Below, piece after piece: positions 34,335 to 43,445 of a stretch of 64,000 nt of DNA; within the stretch, counting starts at the first letter, position 1; each line of letters opens with the position of its first letter. A program made the position numbers and the translations under genes. The notes below the pieces were generated by a model. That model was given only the letters and a program-made list of their open reading frames with translations, searched no databases and was not told the DNA's origin. Location of the stretch: the NCBI RefSeq assembly GCF_004336745.1, contig NZ_SJXD01000011.1, positions 1,178,001-1,242,000 of the forward strand, in the 5' to 3' direction. This stretch comes from Roseococcus sp. SYP-B2431. Lineage in GTDB: Bacteria; Pseudomonadota; Alphaproteobacteria; Acetobacterales; Acetobacteraceae.

Positions 34335-34829
34335 TCAAGCCGCCTTCGACTGGGCGCCGCCGGTGGCGACATTCTTGCGGTTCATCGCGGCGACATCCAG
34401 CGCGACGGGGCTCTGGCCGCCATGCGGATGCTCGGTGCCGGCATAGACATGCAGGTTCTTCATCTGCTTGCGGCCGAGCGGACCGCGCGTAATCATGCGC
34501 TCGACCGCCTTGGTGAAGACCCGCTCGGGGTAACGGCCGTCCAGCAGATCCTTCGCGGAGCGGCCCTTGATGCCGCCGGCGAAGCCCGTGTGCCAGTAGA
34601 AGACCGACTGCTCGGCCTTGTTGCCGGTCAGCTTCACCTTGCCGGCATTGAGGATCACGACATGGTCGCCGCAATCGACATGCGGCGTGAAGGTCGCCTT
34701 GTGCTTGCCGCGCAGGCGGTTGGCGACGATGGCGGCGACGCGGCCGAGCACGAGGCCCTCCACATCGATCACCCACCAGTTCTTCTGGACCTCCGCCGGC
34801 TTCACCGAACGGGTCTGTGTGCTGAGCAT
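34335..34829 (-). CDS. rplM: Ribosomal protein L13 (uL13)
   Basis: A 164-aa large-subunit protein: [60 protein letters not shown] and [16 protein letters not shown] are all L13 signatures. ATG 34829 is chosen because family members begin about ten residues before the KPAEV motif, and AAGG lies 6 nt upstream. First gene of the L13-S9 operon. Divergent from the dehydratase gene. Confidence 0.97.
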   Translation of the reverse strand: MLSTQTRSVKPAEVQKNWWVIDVEGLVLGRVAAIVANRLRGKHKATFTPHVDCGDHVVILNAGKVKLTGNKAEQSVFYWHTGFAGGIKGRSAKDLLDGRYPERVFTKAVERMITRGPLGRKQMKNLHVYAGTEHPHGGQSPVALDVAAMNRKNVATGGAQSKAA

Positions 34830-34916
34830 CTGAACCTTCGAGACAAACTTGGAATGCGGCGGGTATGTGCAGTCTCCGGCGCGGAAGGTCAAGCGCAAAG
34901 CGGCATTTTTCGACGT

Positions 34917-34930
34917 GGTATCGAGATACC
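34917..34930. promoter_or_regulatory. GGTATC-GA-GATACC inverted repeat, candidate operator
   Basis: 6-nt arms around a GA centre in the 185-nt divergent gap, 85 nt before the dehydratase start and 88 nt before rplM. The form TGGTATnnnATACC resembles GntR-family operators, which often govern sugar-acid dehydratase genes. No regulator gene is adjacent, so the assignment is tentative. Confidence 0.45.
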
Positions 34931-35014
34931 GCGACCTTTCCCCCACGGGAACTGGCGCGGCGGCGCGAACCGAGGCAACGTGCCGTCCCCAACCCCGGAC
35001 GAAGTGATACGGAT

Positions 35015-36730
35015 ATGAGCGACGAGAAGAATGGCCCCGAGCCCAAGGGGCTCGCCCGCAACGCGGCGAATTACGGCGACAAGGAATTCGCCCTCTACCT
35101 CCGCCGCTCCTTCGCCAAGTCCATGGGCTATTCGGCCGAGGCGCTGAAGCGCCCGGTGGTGGGCATCGTCGACACCGGCAGCGACCTCAACAACTGCCAC
35201 CGCACCGCGCCCGAGCTTATCGAGGCGGTGAAGCGCGGCGTGCTGATGGCCGGCGGCCTGCCCCTGGCCTTCCCGACCATCAGCCTTTGCGAGCCCTATC
35301 TCACCCCCTGCTCCATGCACTACCGCAACCTCATGGCCCTCGACACCGAGGCGATGATCGCGGCCCAGCCCATGGATTCGGTCGTTCTGGTCGGCGGCTG
35401 CGACAAGACCGTGCCCGCCCAGCTCATGGCCGCCGCCTCCGCCGGCACGCCCGCCGTGCAGCTCGTGGTCGGGCCGATGAGCGCCAACCGCTACCAGGGC
35501 GAGCGGCTGGCTGCCTGCACCGATTGCCGGCGCTATTGGGCGCGCTACCGCGCGGGCGACGTCACCGAGGAGCGCATCCAGGAGATCGAGGGCTCGCTCG
35601 CCGTCACCGCCGGCACCTGCGGCGTGATGGGCACGGCCAGCACCATGGCCTGCCTGACCAGCACGCTGGGTTTCATGCCGCTGGACGCGGCCAGCATCCC
35701 CGCCGTGCATGCCGATCGCCTCCGCGCGGCGGAGGAGGCCGGGGCCCAGGCCGTGCGCCTCATCCACAAGCCGGTCCGCCCGGACGAGCTCATCACGGAG
35801 AAGAGCGTCGAGAATGCGCTGCGCGTGCTGCTGGCGCTCGGCGGCTCGACCAATGCGCTGGTGCATCTGGCCGCCATCGCGGGCCGGGTGGGCATCCAGA
35901 TCGACTACCGCCGCCTCAACGTGCTCTCCGACACGACGCCCGTCCTGGTCGACCTCAAGCCCACCGGCGAGGGCTACATGGAGGATTTTCATACCGCCGG
36001 CGGCATGGTGGCCCTGCTGCACGAGTTGCGCGACCTGCTGCACCTGGACACCAAGGACCTGGACGGCGTCTCGCTCGGCGACCGCATCGGCGCCGGGCCG
36101 CGCTTCGTCGACCGCACCTATATCAAGGCGCGCAACGCGCCGGTCTCACCGGTGGGCGGCATCGTCTCGCTCTTCGGCTCGCTGGCGCCGGACGGCGCGA
36201 TCCTCAAGCGCAGCGCGGCCACCGAATCCCTCTTCGAGACCGAGGCGCGCTGCATGGTCTTCGACGGCGTGGAGGACCTGGCCGCGCGCATCGACAGCGA
36301 CGACCTCGACGTCACCAAGGACGACATCATGATCCTGAAGGGCGCGGGGCCGCTCAGCACCGCGGGCTTCCCCGAGGCGGGCTACCTGCCGATCCCGCGC
36401 AAGCTGGCCCGCGCGGGCGTGAAGGACATGGTGCGGATGAGCGACTGCCGCATGTCCGGCACGGCCTTCGGCACGGTGGTGCTGCACATCTCGCCCGAGG
36501 CCGAGGCCGGCGGCCCGCTCGCCTTGGTGAAGACCGGCGACCGCATCCGCCTCTCGGTGAAGAACCGCAGCCTCGACCTGCTGGTGGACGAGGCCGAGCT
36601 GGCGCGCCGCCGCGCCGGGTGGAAGGCCAGGGAAGCGCCGAAGCGCGGCTGGGACGCGCTGGTGCAGCGCGAGGTGCTCCAGGCGCCGCAGGGCGCGGAT
36701 CTGCGCTTCCTGCTGCCCGAAGGGCGGTAG
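35015..36730 (+). CDS. IlvD/Edd-family dehydratase, probably a sugar-acid dehydratase
   Basis: A 571-aa iron-sulfur dehydratase. Three cysteines for the cluster are visible: Cys-61 ([10 protein letters not shown]), Cys-129 ([11 protein letters not shown]) and Cys-202 ([12 protein letters not shown]). Members split between branched-chain dihydroxy-acid dehydratase, 6-phosphogluconate dehydratase and aldonate dehydratases (arabonate, xylonate). The [16 protein letters not shown] region and length resemble the sugar-acid branch, so L-arabonate- or D-xylonate-type activity is the best guess. A divergent-gap palindrome suggests regulation. The TAG stop is part of repeat copy B. Confidence 0.85.
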   Translation: MSDEKNGPEPKGLARNAANYGDKEFALYLRRSFAKSMGYSAEALKRPVVGIVDTGSDLNNCHRTAPELIEAVKRGVLMAGGLPLAFPTISLCEPYLTPCSMHYRNLMALDTEAMIAAQPMDSVVLVGGCDKTVPAQLMAAASAGTPAVQLVVGPMSANRYQGERLAACTDCRRYWARYRAGDVTEERIQEIEGSLAVTAGTCGVMGTASTMACLTSTLGFMPLDAASIPAVHADRLRAAEEAGAQAVRLIHKPVRPDELITEKSVENALRVLLALGGSTNALVHLAAIAGRVGIQIDYRRLNVLSDTTPVLVDLKPTGEGYMEDFHTAGGMVALLHELRDLLHLDTKDLDGVSLGDRIGAGPRFVDRTYIKARNAPVSPVGGIVSLFGSLAPDGAILKRSAATESLFETEARCMVFDGVEDLAARIDSDDLDVTKDDIMILKGAGPLSTAGFPEAGYLPIPRKLARAGVKDMVRMSDCRMSGTAFGTVVLHISPEAEAGGPLALVKTGDRIRLSVKNRSLDLLVDEAELARRRAGWKAREAPKRGWDALVQREVLQAPQGADLRFLLPEGR

Positions 36731-36831
36731 AGCATGATCGCCGCAGGTGGAATCACCGAGGCGTGAATCATGCGCTTCAACAACACGCTAGAGCCTTTGC
36801 AGTGAGCCCTCGCGAACGGAAAAGGCTCTAG
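36728..36831 (+). repeat. Two-hairpin intergenic repeat, copy B
   Basis: Same layout and orientation as copy A. The first, imperfect hairpin pairs AGAGCATGATC with GAATCATGCGCT. The second is a perfect 11-bp stem CTAGAGCCTTT/AAAGGCTCTAG (36788-36831) around a 22-nt loop that is about 18/22 identical to copy A. Stem bases differ from copy A in matching pairs. The element begins in the dehydratase stop codon and ends 4 nt before the next reading frame. Confidence 0.75.
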
Positions 36832-36835
36832 GCGC

Positions 36836-37951
36836 TTGAAGCCTGATCGGGATGTGGCGATCTGGTTCCTCGACGAACCGGTTCGCTTCTACCGGCGCGG
36901 GGAGTGGGTGGCCGATGGGCCGCTCCGCGCGGAAGGCTTCTATGTCGAATCCTATTGCCAGCCCGGCTGTTGCCGCCCCTGTTCCCGCCCCTCTGGCCCC
37001 TTCCCCACGCAGGAGGCCGCGCGCGAATGGGCCGGCGGCATCGGCCGGGCCTTTCTGATTGGCGACAAGGCGGCCCATTCCGCATTCGAGGACGAGGCAA
37101 AGCAGCTGGCCCAGACCCATATGATCGCGGTGATCGGCGCTTCCGGGCGATCGGGCGCGGCGCTGTGCCGCGCGCTGCGCGAACCCTTCCGCGCGGTCGT
37201 GCGCAGCGCGGCCAAATGGGAGGCCCTGGGCATCGACGCCCCGCATGCCGTCGCCGATCTGCAGGATCCCGAAACGCTGCGGGCGGCGCTGGCCGGCACA
37301 TCGGTCGTCATCTCCTGCGCCCATGCGCGCCATATTCCCGCGATCCTGGCCGCCGCGCCGGAGGACGCCACCTTCGTCTTCATGGGCAGCACCCGGCGCC
37401 ATTCGCGCTGGCCGGATTCCCATGGCGACGGCGTGCGCGCGGGCGAGGCCGCCTTCCTGGCCAGCGGCCGGGCCGGGTTTCTGCTGCACCCCACGATGAT
37501 CTACGGCGCGGAAGGCGAGGACAATGTCCAGCGCCTCGCCGCCCTGATGCGCCGGTTGCCGGTCCTGCCCCTGCCGGGGGGCGGGCACAACCTCGTGCAG
37601 CCCATCCACCAGGACGACGTGACGCGCAGCCTCATCGCGGCGGCCCGACGCGAGGCGGCGCAGGCCCAGGTGATCGTCATCGCCGGGCCCGAGCCCATCG
37701 CCTACCGCGATTTCTGCGCGGCCGTCGCGCGCGCCGCGGGGCTGCGGCCGCGCCCGGTGCTGCCGTTGCCGGCCTCGCTGCTCGCGATGGCCAGCCCCCT
37801 CGCCCGGCTCCTGCCCTTCCTGCCGCGCATCGGGGCCGAGGAAATCCGCCGCCTCACAGAGGACAAGGATTTCGACACCACGGCCATGCGCGAAATTCTG
37901 GGGATAGACCCCCGCCCCCTTGCCGAAGGGCTGCGCCAGACGTTTCCTTGA
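36836..37951 (+). CDS. NAD(P)-binding (NmrA/SDR-like) protein with an extra N-terminal Cys-rich domain
   Basis: The frame is open from TTG 36836 (371 aa). Residues 96-371 are a clear atypical SDR/NmrA-type Rossmann protein: MIAVIGASGRSGAALCRALR, HPTMIYGAEGEDNVQRL, then a GHNLVQPIHQDDV motif. Residues 1-95 are a separate, unrecognised domain with four cysteines in CQPGCCRPC. An alternative start at ATG 37121 would give just the Rossmann part, but the upstream codons have host-like GC3 and no stop, and ATG 37121 has no Shine-Dalgarno. Fusion is therefore favoured. No reaction assigned. Confidence 0.7.
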   Translation: MKPDRDVAIWFLDEPVRFYRRGEWVADGPLRAEGFYVESYCQPGCCRPCSRPSGPFPTQEAAREWAGGIGRAFLIGDKAAHSAFEDEAKQLAQTHMIAVIGASGRSGAALCRALREPFRAVVRSAAKWEALGIDAPHAVADLQDPETLRAALAGTSVVISCAHARHIPAILAAAPEDATFVFMGSTRRHSRWPDSHGDGVRAGEAAFLASGRAGFLLHPTMIYGAEGEDNVQRLAALMRRLPVLPLPGGGHNLVQPIHQDDVTRSLIAAARREAAQAQVIVIAGPEPIAYRDFCAAVARAAGLRPRPVLPLPASLLAMASPLARLLPFLPRIGAEEIRRLTEDKDFDTTAMREILGIDPRPLAEGLRQTFP

Positions 37952-37972
37952 TACCAGGGAGGATTCGTCTTT

Positions 37973-39151
37973 ATGCCCATCATCAATCGCGTCGCCGAAT
38001 TCCACTCCGAGATGACGGAGTGGCGGCAGGACTTCCACCGCCATCCCGAGCTGGGTTTCGAGGAGTTCCGCACCTCTGGCATCGTCGCCGACAAGCTGCG
38101 CGAATTCGGCTGCGACGAGGTGGTGACGGGCATCGCCAAGACCGGCGTCGTGGGCGTGATCCATGGCCGCAACGGCAAGTCGGGCAGGGCCATCGGCCTG
38201 CGCGCCGACATGGACGCGCTCCCCATCGAGGAGGCCAACGGCCTGCCGCACGCCTCCACCATTCCCGGCAAGATGCACGCCTGCGGCCATGACGGGCACA
38301 CGACCATGCTGCTCGGCGCGGCGAAGTACCTGGCCGAGACCCGCAACTTCGACGGCACGGTCTACGTGATCTTCCAGCCCGCCGAGGAGAACCTCGCCGG
38401 CGGCGGCGTGATGGTCGAGGAGGGCCTGTTCGACCGCTTCCCGGTCGACCGCGTCTTCGGCCTGCACAACTGGCCCGGAGCGCCCGCCGGCACCTTCGTC
38501 TGGCGCGAGGGGCCGGTCATGGCCGCCGTCGCCAATCTCGAAGTCACCATCACCGGCAAGGGCGCGCATGGCGCCCTTCCCTTCCAGGGCAACGATCCGA
38601 TCGTGATCGCGGCCGCCATCGTGCAGGCGCTGCAATCGGTCGTGGCGCGGAACCTGGATGCCTCCGATGCGGGCGTCATCACCATCGGCCACATCAATGG
38701 CGGCCACACCTACAACGTGATCCCCGAGACGGTGACCATGCTCGGCACCGCGCGCTGGTTCCTGCCCGAGGTGGGCGACCTGCTGGAGGAGAAGTTCAAG
38801 GCGCTCGTCACAGGCATCGCGGCGAGCTTCGGCGCCACGGCCACCGCCGAGTTCAAGCGCGCCTATCCGGCGACGGTGAACGAGGCCGAGAGCACGCAGC
38901 TGGCGCTCAAGGCCGCGCTGGCGGTCGGCGGGGAGCAGCGCGTGATGCACATGGCCAAGCCCACCATGGGCGCCGAGGACTTCTCCTTCATGCTGAACGC
39001 GCGGCCGGGCGCCTACCTCATGCTGGGCGGCGGGAAGACGGACCAGGATCCGGGGGTCCACCACCCGCTCTACGACTTCAACGACGACATCCTCCCCGTG
39101 GGCGCCAGCTACTGGGTGACGCTGGCGGAGCAGCTGCTGCCCCGTGGCTGA
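37973..39151 (+). CDS. M20-family metal-dependent amidohydrolase
   Basis: A 392-aa cytoplasmic hydrolase of the aminoacylase/hippurate hydrolase/IAA-amino-acid hydrolase group. RQDFHRHPELGFEEFRT begins the fold. Metal-ligand motifs are RADMDALPIEE (about residue 80), HACGHDGHTTML (about 103), QPAEENLAGGG and a late GAEDFSFML. The lid-domain GKGAHGALPFQGNDPI is also present. It hydrolyses N-acyl or peptide-like amides; substrate unknown. GGAGG lies 10 nt before ATG 37973. Its end overlaps the first chromate-transporter gene by 8 nt. Confidence 0.92.
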   Translation: MPIINRVAEFHSEMTEWRQDFHRHPELGFEEFRTSGIVADKLREFGCDEVVTGIAKTGVVGVIHGRNGKSGRAIGLRADMDALPIEEANGLPHASTIPGKMHACGHDGHTTMLLGAAKYLAETRNFDGTVYVIFQPAEENLAGGGVMVEEGLFDRFPVDRVFGLHNWPGAPAGTFVWREGPVMAAVANLEVTITGKGAHGALPFQGNDPIVIAAAIVQALQSVVARNLDASDAGVITIGHINGGHTYNVIPETVTMLGTARWFLPEVGDLLEEKFKALVTGIAASFGATATAEFKRAYPATVNEAESTQLALKAALAVGGEQRVMHMAKPTMGAEDFSFMLNARPGAYLMLGGGKTDQDPGVHHPLYDFNDDILPVGASYWVTLAEQLLPRG

Positions 39152-39707
39152 GGTTCCGGGAAAGCTCGAGCTCTTCCTGGGCTTCGCGAAGATCGGCGCG
39201 CTCGGCTTCGGCGGCGTGGGGCCCTGGGCGCGCCATGTGATCGTCGAGGAACGGAAATGGCTGACCGAGCGCGAGTATGCGGAGGTGCTGGGCCTCGGTC
39301 AGATCCTGCCCGGCCCCAATGTCGGCAATGCCTCGGTGATGATCGGGCGCGGCTTCCACGGCCTCGCGGGCGCGCTGCTGGCCACGGCCGGCCTCTATAT
39401 CGGCCCGCTCTGCCTGCTGGTCGTCATGTCGATCCTCTATGACGCCTATGGCGACCTGCCGCGCGTGGCGCCCTTCATGGAAGGGGTGGCGGCCGCGGCG
39501 GCCGGCATGGTGATCGGCATGGCGCTGAAGATGGCCTTCAACCTGAAGGCCTCGGCGCAGCTGGTGGCGGTGGGGCTGCTGGCCATCGCGGCCGTGGCCT
39601 GGCTGCGGCTGCCCATGCTGCTGGTGGTGGCAATCCTGGCGCCGCTCGGCATCTGGATCTCGCTGCGGCAGGCACGGGCCGCGGCACTCGCGAAGGCGCG
39701 GCCATGA
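39144..39707 (+). CDS. Short-chain chromate transporter, N-type half (pair 1)
   Basis: A 187-aa membrane protein carrying one CHR domain. GTG 39144 overlaps the amidohydrolase stop. Motifs FGGVGPWARHVIVEERKWL and GQILPGPNVGNASVMIGRGF are typical of the N-terminal half of ChrA. Five to six hydrophobic segments. Half-size CHR genes work as heterodimeric pairs. The partner half begins 4 nt inside its stop. Reported activity of the family is chromate efflux; other anions are possible. Confidence 0.9.
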   Translation: MAEVPGKLELFLGFAKIGALGFGGVGPWARHVIVEERKWLTEREYAEVLGLGQILPGPNVGNASVMIGRGFHGLAGALLATAGLYIGPLCLLVVMSILYDAYGDLPRVAPFMEGVAAAAAGMVIGMALKMAFNLKASAQLVAVGLLAIAAVAWLRLPMLLVVAILAPLGIWISLRQARAAALAKARP

Positions 39708-40222
39708 TCCTGCTGGGCCAAATTCTCGTCGCCTTCGGCACCCTCTCGCTCGTCGCGATCGGCGGTGCCAACGCCGTGCTGCCGGAGATGCACCGGCTCG
39801 TGGTGGAGGTCCATCACTGGATGGACGACGCGACCTTCACCCAGCTCTTCGCCATGGCCCAGGCCGCGCCGGGGCCGAACATCCTCGCCGCCTCGGTGAT
39901 GGGCTGGCACATCGCCGGCCCGGCCGGGATGATGGCCGCGACGCTCGGCATGCTGGTGCCCTCGGCCTGCCTGGCCTGGATCATGGCCGGGCTGACTATC
40001 CGCCTGCGCGGCAACACCTGGATGAAGCCCGCGCAGTTCGGTCTGGTGCCCATCGCCGTCGGGCTGATCGCCGCCTCCGGCCTCATCATGGCGCAGGCGG
40101 CGGGAACCAGCTGGCTGAGCTTCCTCATCATCGGCGCCTCGACGGTCTTCGTCTGGCGCACGAAACACTCGCCGCTCTGGGTGCTCGCCGGCGGCGGGCT
40201 GCTGGGCCTCGTGCTGCTGTGA
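39704..40222 (+). CDS. Short-chain chromate transporter, C-type half (pair 1)
   Basis: A 172-aa membrane protein with the C-terminal-type CHR domain: VAIGGANAVLPEMHRLVVEV, then QAAPGPNILAASVMGWHIAG. ATG overlaps the stop of the first half by 4 nt, which keeps the two at equal levels. Its sequence is about half identical to the fourth gene of the series, so two pairs arose by duplication of the whole pair. Confidence 0.9.
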   Translation: MILLGQILVAFGTLSLVAIGGANAVLPEMHRLVVEVHHWMDDATFTQLFAMAQAAPGPNILAASVMGWHIAGPAGMMAATLGMLVPSACLAWIMAGLTIRLRGNTWMKPAQFGLVPIAVGLIAASGLIMAQAAGTSWLSFLIIGASTVFVWRTKHSPLWVLAGGGLLGLVLL

Positions 40223-40767
40223 CGGAGGCGTCCGCCCGGATCACGCCCAGCCGCAACCAGCTCTTCCTCGCCTACCTGCAGATCGGCCTGACCTCCTTCG
40301 GGGGCGTGAACGCCTGGGCACGGCGCTTCTTCGTGGAGAAGAAGGGCTGGCTGAGCGAGCAGGAGTATGCCGAGGCGCTCGGCATCGGGCAGGTCCTGCC
40401 CGGGGCCAATGCGCTGAACACCGCGATCGGCATCGGCACGCGCTTCCATGGCGCGACCGGCGCGCTGGCCTGCGCCGCCGGCCTCTTCGCCGGGCCCATG
40501 ATCCTGCTGGCCGCCGTCGCCTCGCTCTACGACAGCTATGGCCAGCTGCCGCTGGTGCGCGCCATCCTCACGGGCATCGCCGCAGCCGCGGCCGGCATGG
40601 TGATGGGCACCGCCATGAAGATGGCCACCAAGCTGCGGCCCTCCCTGCCGCTCTGGGCCATCGGGCTGACCGCGCTGGCCATGGCCGTTCTGCGCGTCCC
40701 CATGCCCTACGTGCTGCTGGCGCTGGCGCCCCTCGGCCTGCTCGCCGCCTGGCACGAGACGCGCTGA
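40219..40767 (+). CDS. Short-chain chromate transporter, N-type half (pair 2)
   Basis: A 182-aa membrane protein resembling the gene at 39144: FGGVNAWARRFFVEKKGWL, GQVLPGANALNTAIGIGTRF, and the same hydrophobic plan. GTG 40219 overlaps the previous stop by 4 nt. The conserved PGPN of pair 1 is PGAN here, a change at a normally strict motif, so transport properties may differ. Confidence 0.88.
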   Translation: MTEASARITPSRNQLFLAYLQIGLTSFGGVNAWARRFFVEKKGWLSEQEYAEALGIGQVLPGANALNTAIGIGTRFHGATGALACAAGLFAGPMILLAAVASLYDSYGQLPLVRAILTGIAAAAAGMVMGTAMKMATKLRPSLPLWAIGLTALAMAVLRVPMPYVLLALAPLGLLAAWHETR

Positions 40768-41294
40768 TGGAGGAGGACGACCTCTGGCCGCTGGTGACCG
40801 GCTTCCTCGCCCTCTCGCTGATGAGCGTGGGCGGCGGCATCGCCGTGCTGCCCGAGATGCACCGCATGGTGGTCGAGAACCACGGCTGGATGGACGACCT
40901 GGCCTTCGCCAAGCGCTACGCCCTCGCCCAGGCGGCGCCGGGCCCGAACATCATGGTGGTGGGGCTGATCGGCTGGCACGTGGCCGGGCCGGTCGGCATG
41001 GTGGCGGCGATGGCCGCCATGTGCGGGCCGACCTCGGCGCTCGCCTATGGCTTCGCGCGGCTCCGGCGCCGGGTGGCCGGCGCCCGCTGGATGCGCGTCT
41101 TCGAGCGCGGGATGGTGCCCATCGCGATCGGACTGATCGCCGCCTCCGGCCTGCTGCTGGCCTCGGGCGCCGCCGAGGGCTGGCTGCCGATCGCCATCAG
41201 CGCGGCCAGCACGCTCTTCGTCTGGCGGACCCGGCGAAGCCCGCTCTGGGTGCTCGTCGTCGGCGCCGCGCTGGGCGGCGTCTTCCTGCGTTGA
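40767..41294 (+). CDS. Short-chain chromate transporter, C-type half (pair 2)
   Basis: A 175-aa membrane protein with the C-type CHR motifs MSVGGGIAVLPEMHRMVVEN and QAAPGPNIMVVGLIGWHVAG. It starts on the last base of the previous stop (TGATG). Fourth and last of the coupled CHR genes. Two small stem-loops follow. Confidence 0.9.
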   Translation: MEEDDLWPLVTGFLALSLMSVGGGIAVLPEMHRMVVENHGWMDDLAFAKRYALAQAAPGPNIMVVGLIGWHVAGPVGMVAAMAAMCGPTSALAYGFARLRRRVAGARWMRVFERGMVPIAIGLIAASGLLLASGAAEGWLPIAISAASTLFVWRTRRSPLWVLVVGAALGGVFLR

Positions 41295-41300
41295 GCGGAG

Positions 41301-41366
41301 CCGCCCCACGGGCGGACCGGACCGGCTGATCTCAACCGCCGAAGCCGAAAGGGGCCTTGCGGCCCC
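41301..41366 (+). terminator. Two small stem-loops after the chromate operon
   Basis: CCGCCC/GGGCGG at 41301-41315 and GGGGCC/GGCCCC with a TTGC loop at 41351-41366. Neither has a T-run on the plus strand. Weak candidate end of the CHR operon before the TctC gene. Confidence 0.35.
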
Positions 41367-41391
41367 GTCATCCGCCCCGCAAGCTGGCCGC

Positions 41392-42354
41392 ATGTTCCGC
41401 CGCGCCCTGATCCTTTCCGCCCTCGCCACGCCCGCTCTCGCCACGCCCGCCCGGGCGCAGATCGAGCGGCCCTTGCGCATCATCGTCCCCTTCGCGGCCG
41501 GCACCTCGTCGGACGTTCAGGCGCGGCTGCTGGCGCTGCACCTGGCGCCGCTGCTGCCGCAGCCCGTGCTGGTGGAGAACCGCGCAGGCGCCGGCGGCTC
41601 GGTGGGCGCCGAGGCCGTGGCCCGCGCGACGGACGGCCACACCATCCTGCTCGGCTCCAACGGCCCGCTGGTGAACAACCCGATCCTGCAGCCGCGCATG
41701 CCCTATGAATCGCCCACGGATTTCGCGCCGATCGGCATGGTCAGCCGCAGCCCGCTCACGCTGACGGTGCGGGCGGAGAGCCCGATCCGCAGCGTCGCGC
41801 AGTATGTCGAGGTCGCCAAGGCCGAGGGGCTGAGCATCGGCTCCTCCGGCCAGGGCAGCGCCACGCATTTCCTCATCGAGCAGCTCATGGCCGCCGCCGG
41901 CGTCCGGCTGACGCATGTGCCCTATCGCGGGTCGAGCCTCTCCGTGCCCGACACGCTGGCGGGCAATGTCGGCAGCGTGATGGGCGAGATTTCCACCGTC
42001 TTCCCGCTCTGGCGCGACGGACGGCTGCGCGTGCTGGCCACGACCGGCCCGCGGCGCTCGGTGCTGATGCCGGAGATCCCGACGCTCATCGAATCGGGCT
42101 TCCCCGGCCTGACGGGCGGGAGTTGGGCCGCGCTGGTGGCGCCCTCGGGCATGCCGGCCGCGACCCAGTCCGCGCTCGGCGCCGCGCTGCTGCGGGTGAT
42201 GGAGACACCCGCCTATCTCGCGCGCCAGCGCGAGCTCGGCGCCGATGTGGTGCCGCCCGAGGAGCGCGGCCCCGCCGCGCTCACGGCGCTCTGGGCCGCC
42301 GACATGGCCCGCACCCGCGCCACGGCGCAGGCGGCGAATATCCGCGCGGAGTAG
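41392..42354 (+). CDS. TctC/Bug-type periplasmic binding protein
   Basis: A 320-aa tripartite-tricarboxylate-type solute receptor. Signal peptide MFRRALILSALATPALATPARA, then the classic IIVPFAAGTSSDVQARLLA and VENRAGAGGSVGAEAVA motifs that bind a carboxylate. No TctA/TctB membrane genes nearby, so it is an orphan receptor, common in Burkholderiales and Acetobacteraceae. Convergent with another TctC gene 51 nt away. Ligand unknown; probably a small organic acid. Confidence 0.9.
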   Translation: MFRRALILSALATPALATPARAQIERPLRIIVPFAAGTSSDVQARLLALHLAPLLPQPVLVENRAGAGGSVGAEAVARATDGHTILLGSNGPLVNNPILQPRMPYESPTDFAPIGMVSRSPLTLTVRAESPIRSVAQYVEVAKAEGLSIGSSGQGSATHFLIEQLMAAAGVRLTHVPYRGSSLSVPDTLAGNVGSVMGEISTVFPLWRDGRLRVLATTGPRRSVLMPEIPTLIESGFPGLTGGSWAALVAPSGMPAATQSALGAALLRVMETPAYLARQRELGADVVPPEERGPAALTALWAADMARTRATAQAANIRAE

Positions 42355-42405
42355 CGGGCGACCTTCGGGCCTGGGCCTGGGCTTGGCCGCCGCGGCGCCG
42401 GCGCC

Positions 42406-43392
42406 TCAGTCCGCCGTGATGCCCAACCGCGGGATCAGCGGCGCCCAGCGGCGGTTGTCCTCCTCCAGCGCCCGGGTGAGCGCGGCGCTGCCCAGGAATT
42501 CCGGATCGAAGCCGCGCTCCATCAGCATCGACTGGAAGGCCCGGTCTTCCATGACCTTGCGCGCCGCCTCCTCGAGCCGCGCCACGACCGGCGCCGGCGT
42601 GCGGGCGGGCGCGGCCATGGTGTACCAGAGCTCGGCCGCGTAGCCGGGCAGCGCCTCGCCGATGGCGGGCAGGTCCGGCCAGGCGCGGGCGCGGCGCCCG
42701 GCGGTATTGGCGAGCGCGCGGATCTTGCCGTCGCGGATGAGCGGCTCGACCGCGCTGACCGAGGCGAACATGACCTCCACCTCGCCGGCGACCAGCGCCG
42801 TCACCGAGGGCGCCGTTCCGCGGTAGGGGACGTGGGCAATCTGTGTGCCCGCCATGTCGTCGAAGAGCGCGGCGGCGAGGTGCTGCGAGGTGCCGGCGCC
42901 CGGCGTGCCGTGGTTGTACTTGCCGGGATTCGCGCGCGCGAGCGCGATGAACTCGGCGAGGTTGCGCGCGGGCATCGCGGGATTGACGACGAGCAGCATC
43001 GGCGTGCTGGCAAAGCGGGCGACGTGCACGAAGTCGGCCCGCCAGTCGAAGCCCGGGTTGCGGAACAGCACGTTGCTGATGGCGATGCCGTTGCCGGTGA
43101 AGAGCAGGCTGTAGCCGTCGGCCGGCGACTGCGCGATGTTCTGCGAGCCAATGTTGCCGCCCGCGCCGCCGCGGTTCTCGATCACCACAGACTGGCCCAG
43201 TTGCTCGCCCAGGGCGCGCGCGACGATACGCCCCAGATTGTCCGTGCCGCCGCCGGGCGTGTAGGGCACGACCATGCGGATGGCCTTGTCAGGGTAGGTC
43301 TGTGCGTGGAGCGCGACGGGCATCGCGGCGAGGCCGGCGGCGAGCGGAAGCAGCGCCCGGCGGGCGAGCGGAAGGGTTGCGGCGTGCCGCAT
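42406..43392 (-). CDS. TctC/Bug-type periplasmic binding protein (acyl-CoA operon)
   Basis: A 328-aa receptor. Signal peptide ends near ALHAQ; mature part begins TYPDKAIRMVVPYTPGGGTD, with VVIENRGGAGGNIGSQNIA after. ATG 43392 follows GGAGAAAC. Last gene of the six-gene minus-strand acyl-CoA operon, 53 nt after a CoA-transferase, so it likely captures the acid whose CoA ester the enzymes process. No dedicated membrane subunits. Confidence 0.9.
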   Translation of the reverse strand: MRHAATLPLARRALLPLAAGLAAMPVALHAQTYPDKAIRMVVPYTPGGGTDNLGRIVARALGEQLGQSVVIENRGGAGGNIGSQNIAQSPADGYSLLFTGNGIAISNVLFRNPGFDWRADFVHVARFASTPMLLVVNPAMPARNLAEFIALARANPGKYNHGTPGAGTSQHLAAALFDDMAGTQIAHVPYRGTAPSVTALVAGEVEVMFASVSAVEPLIRDGKIRALANTAGRRARAWPDLPAIGEALPGYAAELWYTMAAPARTPAPVVARLEEAARKVMEDRAFQSMLMERGFDPEFLGSAALTRALEEDNRRWAPLIPRLGITAD

Positions 43393-43445
43393 GGAACGTT
43401 TCTCCTCAAATCGCGGCCCCTCGGGTCGGGGCGCTTATCGTTTCT

